Positions 1 through 8,677 of a DNA stretch of 64,000 nucleotides are shown here, piece by piece. How positions within the stretch are numbered: position 1 is the stretch's first letter; each line of letters starts with the position of its first letter. The stretch comes from Streptomyces sp. WM6386 (GTDB lineage Bacteria; Actinomycetota; Actinomycetes; Streptomycetales; Streptomycetaceae). Location: contig NZ_JXTE01000013.1 of NCBI RefSeq assembly GCF_000972385.1, forward strand, positions 62,001 through 126,000, read 5' to 3'. Position numbers and translations under genes: made by a program. The notes under the pieces were generated by a model, which was not told where the DNA came from, searched no databases, and worked only from the letters and a program-made list of their open reading frames with translations.

Positions 1-46
1 GGCCTGAGCCCAGAGCAACCCCATCCACCAGCACGGAGTCAGGAAG

Positions 47-967
47 ATGACAAAACGCGCCTCGGCCGTGTCCACGAGCCCGCCCAGGCCGCCCAGGAGA
101 CGCAGTAAGTACACCTTTGCGCCGCTCGTCCTCATCGCGGCCAACGTCGTGCTCTTCGCGCTGTTCTTCCTCTGGCCGGCGGTGATCGGGCTTGTCTACT
201 CGTTCACGAACTACACGGGTGTGGGGTCGTTCCAGTTCGTCGGACTCGACAACTACAACAACCTGGTCGGGGACTCCACCTTCTACGACGCGCTGACGCG
301 GACGCTGCTGTACACCGTGCTCTTCGTCCCGCTGAACTTCGTGTTCTCACTGCTCATCGCCAACGTGCTGGTGAGCAAGCACGCCAAGGGCGTATCGGTG
401 GCCCGCATCTTCTTCTTCATCCCGTGGCTGCTGTCGCCCATCGTCGTGGGTGTCCTGTGGCGGTGGCTGTTCGGTGAGAACTTCGGACTGGTCAACTACC
501 TCATCGAGAAGTTCGGCGGCAGTGCCGTTCCCTGGCAGTCGAACGCGGACCTGTCGCTGCTCGTGGTCGTGGTGGCGGCGTCCTGGGCCTGGACGGGCTT
601 CTCGATGCTGCTGTTCATCGCGGCGATCAAGAACGTACCCACCTCGTACTACGAGGCGGCCGCGCTCGACGGTGCCGGTCCGTGGCGCCAGTTCACCAGC
701 ATCACCCTGCCGAGCATCGCGCCGACCTCCTTCATCGTCATCCTGCTCAACACGATCCACGCGATGAAGGAGTATCCGCTGTTCGCCTCGCTCAACAACG
801 GCGGACCCGGAACGTCGAACAACCTGCTCGTCCAGTACATCTACCAGACCGGCTTCAAGACGGGCCAGATCGGCTACGCGAGCGCCGCGTCGTTCGTGCT
901 CATGCTCATCCTGATGGTCGTCGCGGTCATCCAGATGATGGTCAACCGGCGGCTGGAGAACCGATGA
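47..967 (+). CDS. Carbohydrate ABC transporter permease (MalF/UgpA type)
   Basis: Membrane permease of a binding-protein-dependent sugar importer. The 306-residue product has a short basic cytoplasmic start and about six hydrophobic segments, the first near residues 24-48. The EAA loop that docks on the ATPase is visible at about residues 203-211 (EAAALDGAG). The ATG follows a purine-rich ribosome site (GGAGTCAGGAAG). Its stop overlaps the next permease start by four bases, so the two are translationally coupled. The window begins 46 bases upstream, so the expected substrate-binding lipoprotein is not seen. No ATPase gene follows; Streptomyces importers of this type commonly share the MsiK ATPase (family knowledge). 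The sugar cannot be read from the sequence; the glycan-enzyme-like genes downstream suggest an oligosaccharide. Confidence 0.93.
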   Translation: MTKRASAVSTSPPRPPRRRSKYTFAPLVLIAANVVLFALFFLWPAVIGLVYSFTNYTGVGSFQFVGLDNYNNLVGDSTFYDALTRTLLYTVLFVPLNFVFSLLIANVLVSKHAKGVSVARIFFFIPWLLSPIVVGVLWRWLFGENFGLVNYLIEKFGGSAVPWQSNADLSLLVVVVAASWAWTGFSMLLFIAAIKNVPTSYYEAAALDGAGPWRQFTSITLPSIAPTSFIVILLNTIHAMKEYPLFASLNNGGPGTSNNLLVQYIYQTGFKTGQIGYASAASFVLMLILMVVAVIQMMVNRRLENR

Positions 968-1866
968 CAACCACAGACATGCCGCGCAAGTCCGACGCCG
1001 GTTCCGCACGGGCCGTCGCCAAGAAGCGGTCCCGCAGTGGGCGCAGCGGTGAGTTCCGGCGCGCGGTGGCCCCGACGACCCTGCTGTGGGTACTGGCGGC
1101 CCTCTACGCGGTACCGGTGCTGTGGTTCGTCCTCAGCTCCTTCAAGCCGGCGGGAGACCTGTTCTCCCTTCCGCTGACCCTGTTCCCGAACAACCCCACC
1201 GTGTCGGGTTACAAGGCGGCGTGGGAGAGCGCCAACTTCTCCCAGTACTTCATCAACACGACCATCGTGTGTGTGATCGCGACGATCCTCACGGTGGGGG
1301 TCAGCTGCTGTACGGGGTACGCGCTGGCCAAGTACGACAACAAGTGGCTCAAGGTCTTCTTCGTCGGCATTCTGGCCACCACGATGCTGCCGTCCGAGGT
1401 CATGCTCGCCCCGCAGTTCCTGGTGGTCCGCGACCTCGGCCTCTACAACTCGCTCGCCGGCATCATCCTCCCGGCCCTGCTCACCGCGACCGGCTGCTTC
1501 ATGTTCCGCCAGTTCTTCCTGACGGTCCCCGACGAACTCATCGAGGCCGCCCGCATCGACGGGGCGCGTGAGCTGTCGATCTTCCTGAGGATCATGGTGC
1601 CGATCTCCCGGCCCATCATGCTGACGCTCGCCATCCTGTCGTTCCAGTGGCGGTGGAACGACTACATCTGGCCGCTGCTGATGCTGAACGACCCCGAGAA
1701 GTTCACCGTGCAGATCGGTATCCAGAGCCTCGTCGGTGCGCAGAACATCAACTGGTCGGTGCTGCTCGGCGGATCGGTCATCTCCATGATCCCGCTGATC
1801 ATCGTCTTCCTGGTGTTCCAGAAGTACGTCATGAACGCCGACATCAACGCCGGCCTGAAGGACTGA
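964..1866 (+). CDS. Carbohydrate ABC transporter permease (MalG type)
   Basis: Second permease of the same sugar importer, 300 residues. A basic N-terminal tail of about 40 residues precedes about six membrane segments. The EAA loop lies near residue 194 (IEAARIDGARE), followed by the conserved hydrophobic stretch. The ATG at 964 overlaps the TGA of the first permease (ATGA) and fits the family start; a longer frame upstream is only read-through of the overlapping gene. The TTG start of the next gene follows two bases after its stop, so it is part of one operon with the enzyme-like genes behind it. Assignment to the MalG-like half of the heterodimer is firm; the substrate is inferred only. 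Confidence 0.93.
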   Translation: MTTTDMPRKSDAGSARAVAKKRSRSGRSGEFRRAVAPTTLLWVLAALYAVPVLWFVLSSFKPAGDLFSLPLTLFPNNPTVSGYKAAWESANFSQYFINTTIVCVIATILTVGVSCCTGYALAKYDNKWLKVFFVGILATTMLPSEVMLAPQFLVVRDLGLYNSLAGIILPALLTATGCFMFRQFFLTVPDELIEAARIDGARELSIFLRIMVPISRPIMLTLAILSFQWRWNDYIWPLLMLNDPEKFTVQIGIQSLVGAQNINWSVLLGGSVISMIPLIIVFLVFQKYVMNADINAGLKD

Positions 1867-1868
1867 CC

Positions 1869-3587
1869 TTGCCCACCCCGCTCGACCGCGAGTTCGTCCG
1901 GTCGGCGGCCCGTGCCGCCGACCGGACGGCCGTCCCCCTGGCGGCCGAACCCGACCGGGAACCCGCCGGTGTGCAGCACCGTGGTCTGGCGCGCCGGGTC
2001 AAGACCCTGATCGCGGCATACCGTTCCCCGGACTCGGCACTGCACGGCGACCAGCGGGCCGTGGCCGCCGCCACGACCCACCTGCGCGCCCTGCGCGCCG
2101 CGCAGACACTCACCGGCCTCTTCGCCGGAGGGGACAACGTGCAGTCACCGCCGGACTCCGCGTTCACGGTCAACGACGTGTGCGACGCGCATGTCCTCGC
2201 CGCCGGCGCGGGGCCGGAACTGCGCGACGTCACGGCGGCGCTCGCCGACATCGCCGACGCAGCCACCGGCCCCCTGCTGACCGGCGGCGCGCACACCCCG
2301 AACCACCGCTGGGAGCTGTCCGCGGCGCTGGCCCGGCTGCACCGGTCCTTCCCGGACGACCGGCTGCTCGACCGCGTCGAGGAGTGGCTCGCCGAGGGCG
2401 TCGACATCGACGCGGAGGGCCTGTACTCGGAACGCAGCGCCCTCTACGCGTCCCACGTGACCAACCCGTCGCTGCTCCTGCTGGCCGAGGTGCTGGACCG
2501 CCCCGACCTGGCGGCCGCCGTCGAACGCAACCTCGCCACCACCCTGGACCTCATCAGGCCGGACGGCACGGTGGAGACCGTCCACTCACGACGGCAGGAC
2601 CAGAAGCACCCGTTCCCCCTGGCGCCCTACCTTCCGCACTACCGGCTGCTCGCGATCCGCACCGGCCGGGGCGACTTCAGCCGGGCGGCGCGACTGGCGG
2701 CCGCCGGCGGCATCGACGACTGGGACCTGCTCGCCCAGACCCTCCTCACCCCGGACCTGTGCCGCGCCCTGCCGGCCCCGGACACGGAGACGCTTCCGCG
2801 CGACCGGTACCTCACCACCGCACGCCTCGCCCAACGCGCCTCGGCCACCGCGCACACGGTGGTGTACGGCGGCTCCGACGTGCCCGAGCACCGGCGCATC
2901 CGCTCGGGCCTCGCCTGCAACCCCACCTTCCTGCGTCTGTTCGCGGGCGACGCCGTCCTCGACGCGATCCGCCTGACGCGAGGGTTCTTCGACCTGGGCC
3001 CGTTCCGCGCCGCCGACATGCGACAGCTCGCCGACAACCGGTACCGGCTCACCGAAACCCTGACGGCCGCCTACTACCAGCCGCTCCCGAAGGACCAGCG
3101 GCGGGACGACGGTGGCTACCGGCTGGTGGACGAGGGACGCTTCTCGGCCGCGATGGCCTTCCCGGACCGGCCTCGGGACGAGGTCTCCCACACGACCCAC
3201 GTCGACGTGGACCTCAGGGAAGACGGGGCCGACCTGCGGATCGACATCAGCGGACCACGGGTGCCCTGGGCCCTCGAACTCACCTTCCGGCCCGGCGGTG
3301 TGACCGAGGGCGCCGTACCGATCGGTGACGGACGCTGGTGTCTGACGACCGGGCCGATGACCTACCGGGTCGGCGACGACGAGATCCGGGTCGAGGCCGC
3401 CGTCGAGGCGGGCGAACCGCTCGCCGGGCCGGACCGGAGCGACATACTGCGGTACGACCCGGGTCAGGACTACACCGTGGTCGGCGGCACCGACGCGACG
3501 ACCGGGAACGGTGTCCACATCGGTGGACTCGGCCCGCACACGGTGACCCTCGCACTGCGCGCCCGCCGCCCCGCACCTGTCGTATGA
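1869..3587 (+). CDS. Heparinase II/III-like (alpha/alpha toroid) protein
   Basis: A 572-residue soluble protein with no signal peptide. The TTG at 1869 lies two bases after the permease stop and is the first plausible start once read-through of the permease gene is discounted. The first ~370 residues are helix-rich with Trp/Tyr/His-rich patches (NHRWELS, SRRQDQKHPF, ACNPTFLRLF), as in (alpha/alpha)n-toroid polysaccharide lyases. The last ~180 residues look like a beta-sandwich (HVDVDLREDGADLRIDIS). This two-part layout resembles heparinase II/III-type lyases and related cytoplasmic oligosaccharide enzymes; I infer a lyase or hydrolase acting on the imported sugar. I cannot name catalytic residues with certainty. 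It is coupled to the transporter genes and followed 51 bases later by a second large enzyme-like gene. Confidence 0.6.
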   Translation: MPTPLDREFVRSAARAADRTAVPLAAEPDREPAGVQHRGLARRVKTLIAAYRSPDSALHGDQRAVAAATTHLRALRAAQTLTGLFAGGDNVQSPPDSAFTVNDVCDAHVLAAGAGPELRDVTAALADIADAATGPLLTGGAHTPNHRWELSAALARLHRSFPDDRLLDRVEEWLAEGVDIDAEGLYSERSALYASHVTNPSLLLLAEVLDRPDLAAAVERNLATTLDLIRPDGTVETVHSRRQDQKHPFPLAPYLPHYRLLAIRTGRGDFSRAARLAAAGGIDDWDLLAQTLLTPDLCRALPAPDTETLPRDRYLTTARLAQRASATAHTVVYGGSDVPEHRRIRSGLACNPTFLRLFAGDAVLDAIRLTRGFFDLGPFRAADMRQLADNRYRLTETLTAAYYQPLPKDQRRDDGGYRLVDEGRFSAAMAFPDRPRDEVSHTTHVDVDLREDGADLRIDISGPRVPWALELTFRPGGVTEGAVPIGDGRWCLTTGPMTYRVGDDEIRVEAAVEAGEPLAGPDRSDILRYDPGQDYTVVGGTDATTGNGVHIGGLGPHTVTLALRARRPAPVV

Positions 3588-3638
3588 CCCCGACGACCCA
3601 CGCCATGGCCATCTCCGGCACGAAGGGCTGATCCACCC

Positions 3639-5468
3639 GTGCACCTCCTCCACCAGCGCGGCCCGCTGCACGACCTCCCGGACACCCCGGAGGCATACGA
3701 CGCCGTCCTCGCCGACGTCGTCGAGCAGGCCCTGGCCCGGCTCACGCCGGAGGGCAACCTCGAACACCCCGACTGTGTCGACGACATCGGCGACACCTCA
3801 CTCGGCATCACCTCGCTCCTCGCGCTCGCCTGGCAGCGCACCAAGGACCCGCGGCTGCCGCAAGCCGTGCGCCGCAGCCTCGCCTTCCATCTGCGCGAGC
3901 GGGTGTACACCGCGGACAACCCCGGCTATCCGAACCTGAGGGTCCGCAACTCCGGTCTTCCGTACGCCCGTTACACCCTCGCGGCAGGCGCACACCCCAT
4001 CGGTGACTGGCCCAGCACGGTGTGGGCGCTGCTCCAGGCGGTCAATGTGCTGGACGCCGCGGACGGTCTCGTCGACGACACACAGCGCGTCGAGCTGCTC
4101 GAGGTGGCCCGCGGCTACTGGCACTGGCTGACCGAGGCGACGTTCTTCAACCCGCAGGAGGCGGGCAACCAGGCGATCGGCTGCATTGTGGGCGGGCTGA
4201 TGCTGGCGAGCCATCTGCCGTCCCCGGAACGGGAGTCGGTCCGTGGGCGCGCCGTGGACCTGTACGTCGACAGGATCCGCGCCCACCGGGTCCGCGACCG
4301 CGGCGCCCTGCTGCCCCCCGAGCACGGCGGCGCCTACGACAACAACTACGGCCCGATCTCGCTGTCCTTCCTCGCCCAGGCCCATCGGGTCAGCGGCGAG
4401 GACATCTTCGCGGAGGACGGCGACGCCCTCGCCCGCTACATCGACGCCCGCCTGACAGGCGGCGGTTTCGACAACGGCGGCCCCCGCTACAGCGAACAGC
4501 ACTCCGCGTTCGAGTCGGTCCTGGGCCTGCGCTACTTCGGCGCCCGGATCGGCTCCGACCTGGGCCGCTACCGGGGCGACAGCCGCTGGGCCCGGCACGC
4601 GGTGAAGGCGGACGGCGGGGTCGACGGGCACTTCGCGTGGATGCTGGTCTGGCAGATCGAGGACACGACGCGCTGGCACCGTACGCCGTCGGCCGCCCCC
4701 GTCCGCCATCAACTCCGGGCGGGAACCGTGTCGGTGGCGTTCGACGGCCACATGACGCCGTCGGTGATCGAGGCGGACGGCACGTACTGTCTGCCCGCCG
4801 CCGTCGACCGTCAGCACGGGTACGGCCCGGTCGTCGACGGCTTCGTGTTCTGCCGCCCGATGGGCGAGATCCGCGTCCGCGACGTCCGCGCCGAGGGCCT
4901 CGCGGCCAAGCTGGTCACCAAGCCGGTCGTCGGCCGCGACCACGTCCTGCGGCATGTGCGGTCCCTGTACGTCACCGACGGCACGAGCCTGTGGGTGACG
5001 GTCGCCGTGGAACGCCTGCCCGGCACGCCGTATCTGCTCGCCGGCATGCCGTACGCCACGGACGACGGCGACCGGGTCCGCCGGACCGCCGAGGCCCAGG
5101 TCGCCTCCGTCGGCGAACTCCGGCTGACCCACCCGCAGTCGGAGGGCGCCGACCACTTCGACGCCCGCTCGGACACCACCCAGCAGCAGGCCGCGTTCGC
5201 GCTCGCCGCCGATCCCCGCGGTTACGGCAATCCCGACGAGGGCTGGAGCCATCTGGTCTCCTCGACGGCCCTGGAGGCCGACCCGGTCCCGGACGCCCCT
5301 GAGGACCTGCATGTCTTCGCGGTGCGCTACGGCCCCGGCGGCACGTTCACGGTGACGGTCGAGCAGCGCCCCGAGGGCCTGACGGTGCGGGCCGAGGCGT
5401 TCACCGCCGTGATCGGCGACATCGCGGGCGACGCCCAAGGCGAACCGGACCTGACGCTGCACCTCTGA
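3639..5468 (+). CDS. Large glycan-enzyme-like protein (alpha/alpha toroid plus beta-sandwich)
   Basis: A 609-residue soluble protein starting at GTG 3639, with GAAGGG about ten bases upstream; no earlier start fits the frame. The first ~340 residues are helical, with motifs typical of toroid-fold glycan enzymes (GNQAIGCIVGGL near 180, AYDNNYGPISLSFLAQ near 230, GGPRYSEQHS near 285). The rest looks like the beta-sandwich domain of polysaccharide lyases (ADGTYCLPAAVDRQHGYG onward). I do not recognise the exact family; it could be a lyase or an unsaturated-oligosaccharide processing enzyme. It is the last gene of the sugar-transport operon: the next gene is on the other strand and its stop is one base away. 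Confidence 0.6.
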   Translation: MHLLHQRGPLHDLPDTPEAYDAVLADVVEQALARLTPEGNLEHPDCVDDIGDTSLGITSLLALAWQRTKDPRLPQAVRRSLAFHLRERVYTADNPGYPNLRVRNSGLPYARYTLAAGAHPIGDWPSTVWALLQAVNVLDAADGLVDDTQRVELLEVARGYWHWLTEATFFNPQEAGNQAIGCIVGGLMLASHLPSPERESVRGRAVDLYVDRIRAHRVRDRGALLPPEHGGAYDNNYGPISLSFLAQAHRVSGEDIFAEDGDALARYIDARLTGGGFDNGGPRYSEQHSAFESVLGLRYFGARIGSDLGRYRGDSRWARHAVKADGGVDGHFAWMLVWQIEDTTRWHRTPSAAPVRHQLRAGTVSVAFDGHMTPSVIEADGTYCLPAAVDRQHGYGPVVDGFVFCRPMGEIRVRDVRAEGLAAKLVTKPVVGRDHVLRHVRSLYVTDGTSLWVTVAVERLPGTPYLLAGMPYATDDGDRVRRTAEAQVASVGELRLTHPQSEGADHFDARSDTTQQQAAFALAADPRGYGNPDEGWSHLVSSTALEADPVPDAPEDLHVFAVRYGPGGTFTVTVEQRPEGLTVRAEAFTAVIGDIAGDAQGEPDLTLHL

Positions 5469-5469
5469 A

Positions 5470-6060
5470 TCACAGGGGCAGGCCGACCAGCCCCCAGCCC
5501 CGCCGGTCGGCCTCGCCCACCACCACCGCCCACTCTCGCAACAGCACCGAGAACTCGTCGAAGTCCTCGATCCACCGCCCCGGAGACGCGGCGTGCACGG
5601 CGAACGGCTCGCGCAGGCTCTCCAACAGCGGTTGCGCCAGGGCCCAGTGGACAGACAGCGCGGAGACGGTCGGCGGGGGACAGACGAGCAGCAGCTCGGG
5701 GCGCCGAGGATCGGCGCCGGCCGGGAAGAGGCCGGTGCCATCCTCGTCCCAGAGCAACGGGTGCAGGAAACCGTTCAGTTGCTCCCGCAGCGCGGGGCCG
5801 GCGAAGTCCCGTACGTCCTGCCAGGCGTGACCCGCCCAGAAGTGCGGCTTGTACGAGCCGGTGGTGCTGTGGAACTCGTAGCGTCCGCACCACGGCACGT
5901 TCGACGCCGCCGGGAACACCCAGCCTTTCCGTGGCTCCGCGTCCCAGTCGATCTCGTCCTCGGGAAGCGCCGCGTCCTCGAGCAGCCCGAGCCGTTCCTC
6001 GAACGGTGTCGCCTCGAGCCGCTCCCAGTCGACGGCGAGCACGGTGATGTCCAACCCCAT
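5470..6060 (-). CDS. Conserved hypothetical protein
   Basis: A 196-residue soluble protein of unknown function, starting at ATG (MGLDITVLAVDWERLE). It has no signal peptide or membrane segment, is acidic, and is rich in aromatic residues, with patches such as VPWCGRYEFHSTTGSYKPHFWAGH near 55-77. The long open frame shows normal G/C-rich third positions, so it is a real gene. It ends one base from the convergent lyase-like gene and lies ten bases downstream of the NmrA-family reductase stop, so it is probably transcribed with that reductase. I see no catalytic motif that would assign a function. Confidence 0.7.
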   Translation of the reverse strand: MGLDITVLAVDWERLEATPFEERLGLLEDAALPEDEIDWDAEPRKGWVFPAASNVPWCGRYEFHSTTGSYKPHFWAGHAWQDVRDFAGPALREQLNGFLHPLLWDEDGTGLFPAGADPRRPELLLVCPPPTVSALSVHWALAQPLLESLREPFAVHAASPGRWIEDFDEFSVLLREWAVVVGEADRRGWGLVGLPL

Positions 6061-6070
6061 GCGGTAAGTC

Positions 6071-6916
6071 CTACCGGAACATGGCGGTGTGCCGCCGCGC
6101 CCAGTCGGCGAACGTGCCCGCGGCGCGGCCGGTGACGCGCTCGATGTCGGGGCTGACGCGCTGTTCGGCGGGGGTGGGGGCGCCCAGGATGGCGAGGGTG
6201 GTGTCCACCACGGGCTCGGGCATGAACCCCAGCATCCGCGCGCGGGCCTCGTCCCGGCTCCACTCGACGAACCCGATCGGCTCGCCCAGCGCCTCGCCGA
6301 GGGCCGCGGCCTGCTGTCGGGGAGTGACGCGGGCCGGGCCAGTCAACTCGTAGACCTGCCCGGCATGTTCGGCCGAGCGCAGCGTCACCGCGGCCACCGC
6401 CGCGATGTCGGCCGGGTCGACCGTGGGCAGTGCGACGTCCCCGAACGGCGCGGCAACGGTGCGCTGTTCGCGTACGGACCCGGCCCAGGCGAACGCGTTG
6501 GAATGGAAGCCGCCCGGGCGCAGGAACGTCCAGTCCAGGCCCGACTGCCGTACGGCCTCCTCGATGCCGTGCCCGATGCCTCCGTGCGAGTCCGACTCCG
6601 GGCGGGTCACGACCCCCTGCGACGACAACAGGACGACCCGCTCGACCCCGCCGGCCTTGGCGACGTCCAAGAGGTGCGGGACGTCCAGCAGATGGGCGCT
6701 GGGACCCCCGTTCTGCAGGAACAGTGCGTGCGCGCCGTCGAACACGGGGCGCAGGCTCTCCGGGTCGACCAGGTCCGCCGGTCGGTGTCGTAGGCCGTGC
6801 GGAACGTCGGCGGAGGTGATCTGCCGGGATGTCGCGATGGTCTCGACACCGGATTCGGCCAGCGCCCGGACGAGCTCCCGGCCGACGTTCCCCGTCGCCC
6901 CCGTCACCACGATCAT
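6071..6916 (-). CDS. NmrA-family NAD(P)H-binding protein
   Basis: Atypical short-chain dehydrogenase of about 281 residues. The Rossmann loop is at the very start (GATGNVG, residues 6-12), followed by a second-strand region typical of NAD(P) sensing or quinone-reductase-like NmrA proteins, and a LSSQGV segment in place of a classical YxxxK site. An upstream TTG at 6922 is in frame, but the GGAG at about 6923-6926 abuts it while giving a 6-base spacer to ATG 6916, so ATG is chosen. The gene is divergent from an HxlR-type regulator with about 100 bases between them, a standard arrangement in which the regulator controls an oxidoreductase. The substrate is unknown. Confidence 0.85.
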   Translation of the reverse strand: MIVVTGATGNVGRELVRALAESGVETIATSRQITSADVPHGLRHRPADLVDPESLRPVFDGAHALFLQNGGPSAHLLDVPHLLDVAKAGGVERVVLLSSQGVVTRPESDSHGGIGHGIEEAVRQSGLDWTFLRPGGFHSNAFAWAGSVREQRTVAAPFGDVALPTVDPADIAAVAAVTLRSAEHAGQVYELTGPARVTPRQQAAALGEALGEPIGFVEWSRDEARARMLGFMPEPVVDTTLAILGAPTPAEQRVSPDIERVTGRAAGTFADWARRHTAMFR

Positions 6917-6933
6917 GAGCAACTCCCTTGTGA

Positions 6934-6990
6934 AGTCGGCGTTGTTGCCGACGAAGGGACGCTAACAGCGTGGATATAGTAGGTACCTAG
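6934..6990. promoter_or_regulatory. Divergent promoter region with two palindromes
   Basis: Between the NmrA-type gene and the HxlR regulator there is a perfect 10-bp palindrome TAGGTACCTA at 6980-6989 in an A/T-rich patch (GGATATAGTAGGTACC). A second inverted repeat, GTCGGC/GCCGAC with a 6-base loop, lies at 6935-6952. HxlR dimers bind short A/T-flanked palindromes, so the first is the likely operator. It would overlap both promoters. This is inferred from position and symmetry only. Confidence 0.45.
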
Positions 6991-7019
6991 AGGAAAGTGG
7001 CTATCCCGGAGGGATGCGC

Positions 7020-7385
7020 ATGAAGGCCGACGTGACGACCGACCCCGCACTCGCCTGTCCCATAGGCCCGGTCGTGGACATCGTGTTCAGCCGCTGGACC
7101 ACCCCGATCCTGTGGAGCCTGCACACGCACGGCCGGCAGCGCTTCGTCGAGCTGGAGCGGCGCATCACGAAGATCACGCCGAAGGTCCTCACCCAGCGGC
7201 TGCGGCAGTTGGAGCGGGACGGGCTGGTCGTGCGCACGTATCACCCCGAGGTTCCGCCCAGGGTCGAGTACGAGATCAGCAAGCTGGGCCGCAGCCTCGC
7301 CCCGCTCTTCGCGCACCTCGCCGACTGGTCCGCCGGCCACCTCGACGAGGTCGAGCGGGCGAGGCACACCTACGACAACGCCTGA
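7020..7385 (+). CDS. HxlR-family transcriptional regulator
   Basis: Winged-helix DNA-binding protein of about 121 residues. The family start is clear: an N-terminal cysteine (ACPIG), then VVDIVFSRWTTPILWSL, the recognition region RFVELERRITKITPKVLTQRL and the wing VVRTYHPEVPPRVEYE. HxlR proteins act as dimers, and the conserved cysteine often senses redox or aldehyde stress. GGAGGG at 7008-7013 would touch an ATG at 7014 but is ideally spaced from ATG 7020, so the latter is preferred. It is divergent from the NmrA-type reductase it probably controls. Its last 16 bases overlap the end of the convergent kinase gene. Confidence 0.9.
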   Translation: MKADVTTDPALACPIGPVVDIVFSRWTTPILWSLHTHGRQRFVELERRITKITPKVLTQRLRQLERDGLVVRTYHPEVPPRVEYEISKLGRSLAPLFAHLADWSAGHLDEVERARHTYDNA

Positions 7386-8032
7386 CGGCGCTCCAGGACC
7401 CGGGTGGGGACGACCAGGTCCGCGCGGTCCCGGGTCGCCGTGACCAGGGCGGCGTTGTGCTGGTCCGTGCCCAGCACCCAGGTCACGGCCTCGTCGTGCT
7501 CCTTGCCGAACCGCTCGTGCCGGGCCACCAGCCGCCGGATCCGCTCCGGCTCGTCCAGCTCGCAGAACCACACCTCGTCCAGCTGCTGCCGCACCCGTAC
7601 CCACGCGCCCGTGTCCAGCAGCAGGTAGTTGCCCTCGGTCACCACCAGCCGAGCCGTCGGCGGCACCGGCAGAGCGCCCGCGACCGGCTGCTCCAGCACC
7701 CGCTCGAAGCCGGGCGCGTACACGATGTCGCCGTCCTCCTCCGCGCGCAGCCGCCGCAGCAGCGCCGCGTAGCCCGCCGCGTCGAAGGTGTCCGGCGCGC
7801 CCTTGCGGTCCCCGAGGCCGAGGCGCTCCAGTTCCACGTCGGCGAGGTGGAAGCCGTCCATGGGGACGTGCGCCACCCATGGCTCCCCGCCCGCGTTCAG
7901 CTCCCGCACCAGGAACTCGGCGAGTGTCGTCTTGCCCGCGCCGGGGCTGCCCGCGACACCGAGGATCGCGCGCCGGTCGTCGTGGGCCAGGGCCCGGGCG
8001 CGCAGGAGCAGGTCGTCGAGTGTCAGCGGCAC
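7370..8032 (-). CDS. Nucleoside/nucleotide kinase family P-loop protein
   Basis: Soluble ATP-dependent kinase of 220 residues related to uridine kinase, pantothenate kinase and bacterial sugar kinases of the FrcK type. The Walker A motif GSPGAGKTT is at residues 28-36, and the substrate-loop motif MDGFH at 58-62 matches the MDGFH signature of this superfamily. VVTEGNYLLL near 130-140 is the Walker-B-like strand, and an Arg-rich lid (RIRRLVARHERFGK) follows. The GTG start at 8032 is the first in the frame. It overlaps the HxlR gene tail to tail by 16 bases and is divergent from the SnoaL-like gene. The substrate is unknown. Confidence 0.88.
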   Translation of the reverse strand: MPLTLDDLLLRARALAHDDRRAILGVAGSPGAGKTTLAEFLVRELNAGGEPWVAHVPMDGFHLADVELERLGLGDRKGAPDTFDAAGYAALLRRLRAEEDGDIVYAPGFERVLEQPVAGALPVPPTARLVVTEGNYLLLDTGAWVRVRQQLDEVWFCELDEPERIRRLVARHERFGKEHDEAVTWVLGTDQHNAALVTATRDRADLVVPTRVLERRQALS

Positions 8033-8116
8033 ACGCAGAGTGTGTCACCCCGTCGTCGGGCGGGGACCCGGACCGGCGGGGAGGATGGCGAGGGGACCCA
8101 GGAGGGAGCCGCCACC

Positions 8117-8512
8117 GTGCCCGACGACGCCGCACAGATCCGCACCCTGATCACGAACTGGGCCGACGCCGTCCACCGGGGCGACCTCGACGGTGTCCTG
8201 GCCGACCACGCCGAGGACATCGTCATGTACGACGTCCCGCCGCCCCACCACGGCATCCACGGACTGTCCGCCTACAGCGCCGCCTGGCCGCCCTTCTTCG
8301 CCTGGCAGGCCCAGGGCGCCTGCTTCGACATCGAGTCCCTCGACGTCACCGCCGGCTCCGAGGTCGCCTACGCCCACGCCCTCCTGCGCTGCGCGACCCC
8401 CGAGGAACTCGCCGAACACCCCGGCCTCCGCCTGCGCCTGACCTTCGGTTTGCGCAAGCAGGACGGCCGCTGGCTCGTCGCCCACGAGCACCACTCGTTC
8501 CCGCACGACTGA
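8117..8512 (+). CDS. SnoaL-like / ketosteroid-isomerase-fold protein
   Basis: A 131-residue cone-shaped NTF2-like protein. The N-terminal helix (IRTLITNWADAVHRGDLDGVLADHAEDIVMYDVPPP) and the C-terminal strand pattern (LTFGLRKQDGRWLVAHEHHSFPHD) are diagnostic of the YybH/SgcJ-type branch. Members are small enzymes or ligand-binding proteins; no specific reaction can be read off. The GTG at 8117 follows GGAGGGAG at about 8101-8108 with good spacing and removes an Arg-rich read-through tail. It is divergent from the P-loop kinase with 84 bases between starts. Confidence 0.85.
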   Translation: MPDDAAQIRTLITNWADAVHRGDLDGVLADHAEDIVMYDVPPPHHGIHGLSAYSAAWPPFFAWQAQGACFDIESLDVTAGSEVAYAHALLRCATPEELAEHPGLRLRLTFGLRKQDGRWLVAHEHHSFPHD

Positions 8513-8677
8513 CGCGACGGTTGCGCCGATAATCGGACGAAATATCAGGCACCTGGCCGAACTTCGCGCTGCGCACCGACCGGACGCGGGTTAGTTTGTC
8601 CGTGTTTTCTCTATTTCCCCAGCTCATGGCCGTGGGGTCTCGGAAACCCTGCGACGCGTAGGGGTAAGGGGTGGACG

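Noticed and set aside
3798..5741. Long minus-strand open frame over the glycan-enzyme gene
   Set aside because: Arg/Gly/Ala/Asp-rich shadow with no domains; the plus-strand gene has coherent folding patterns.
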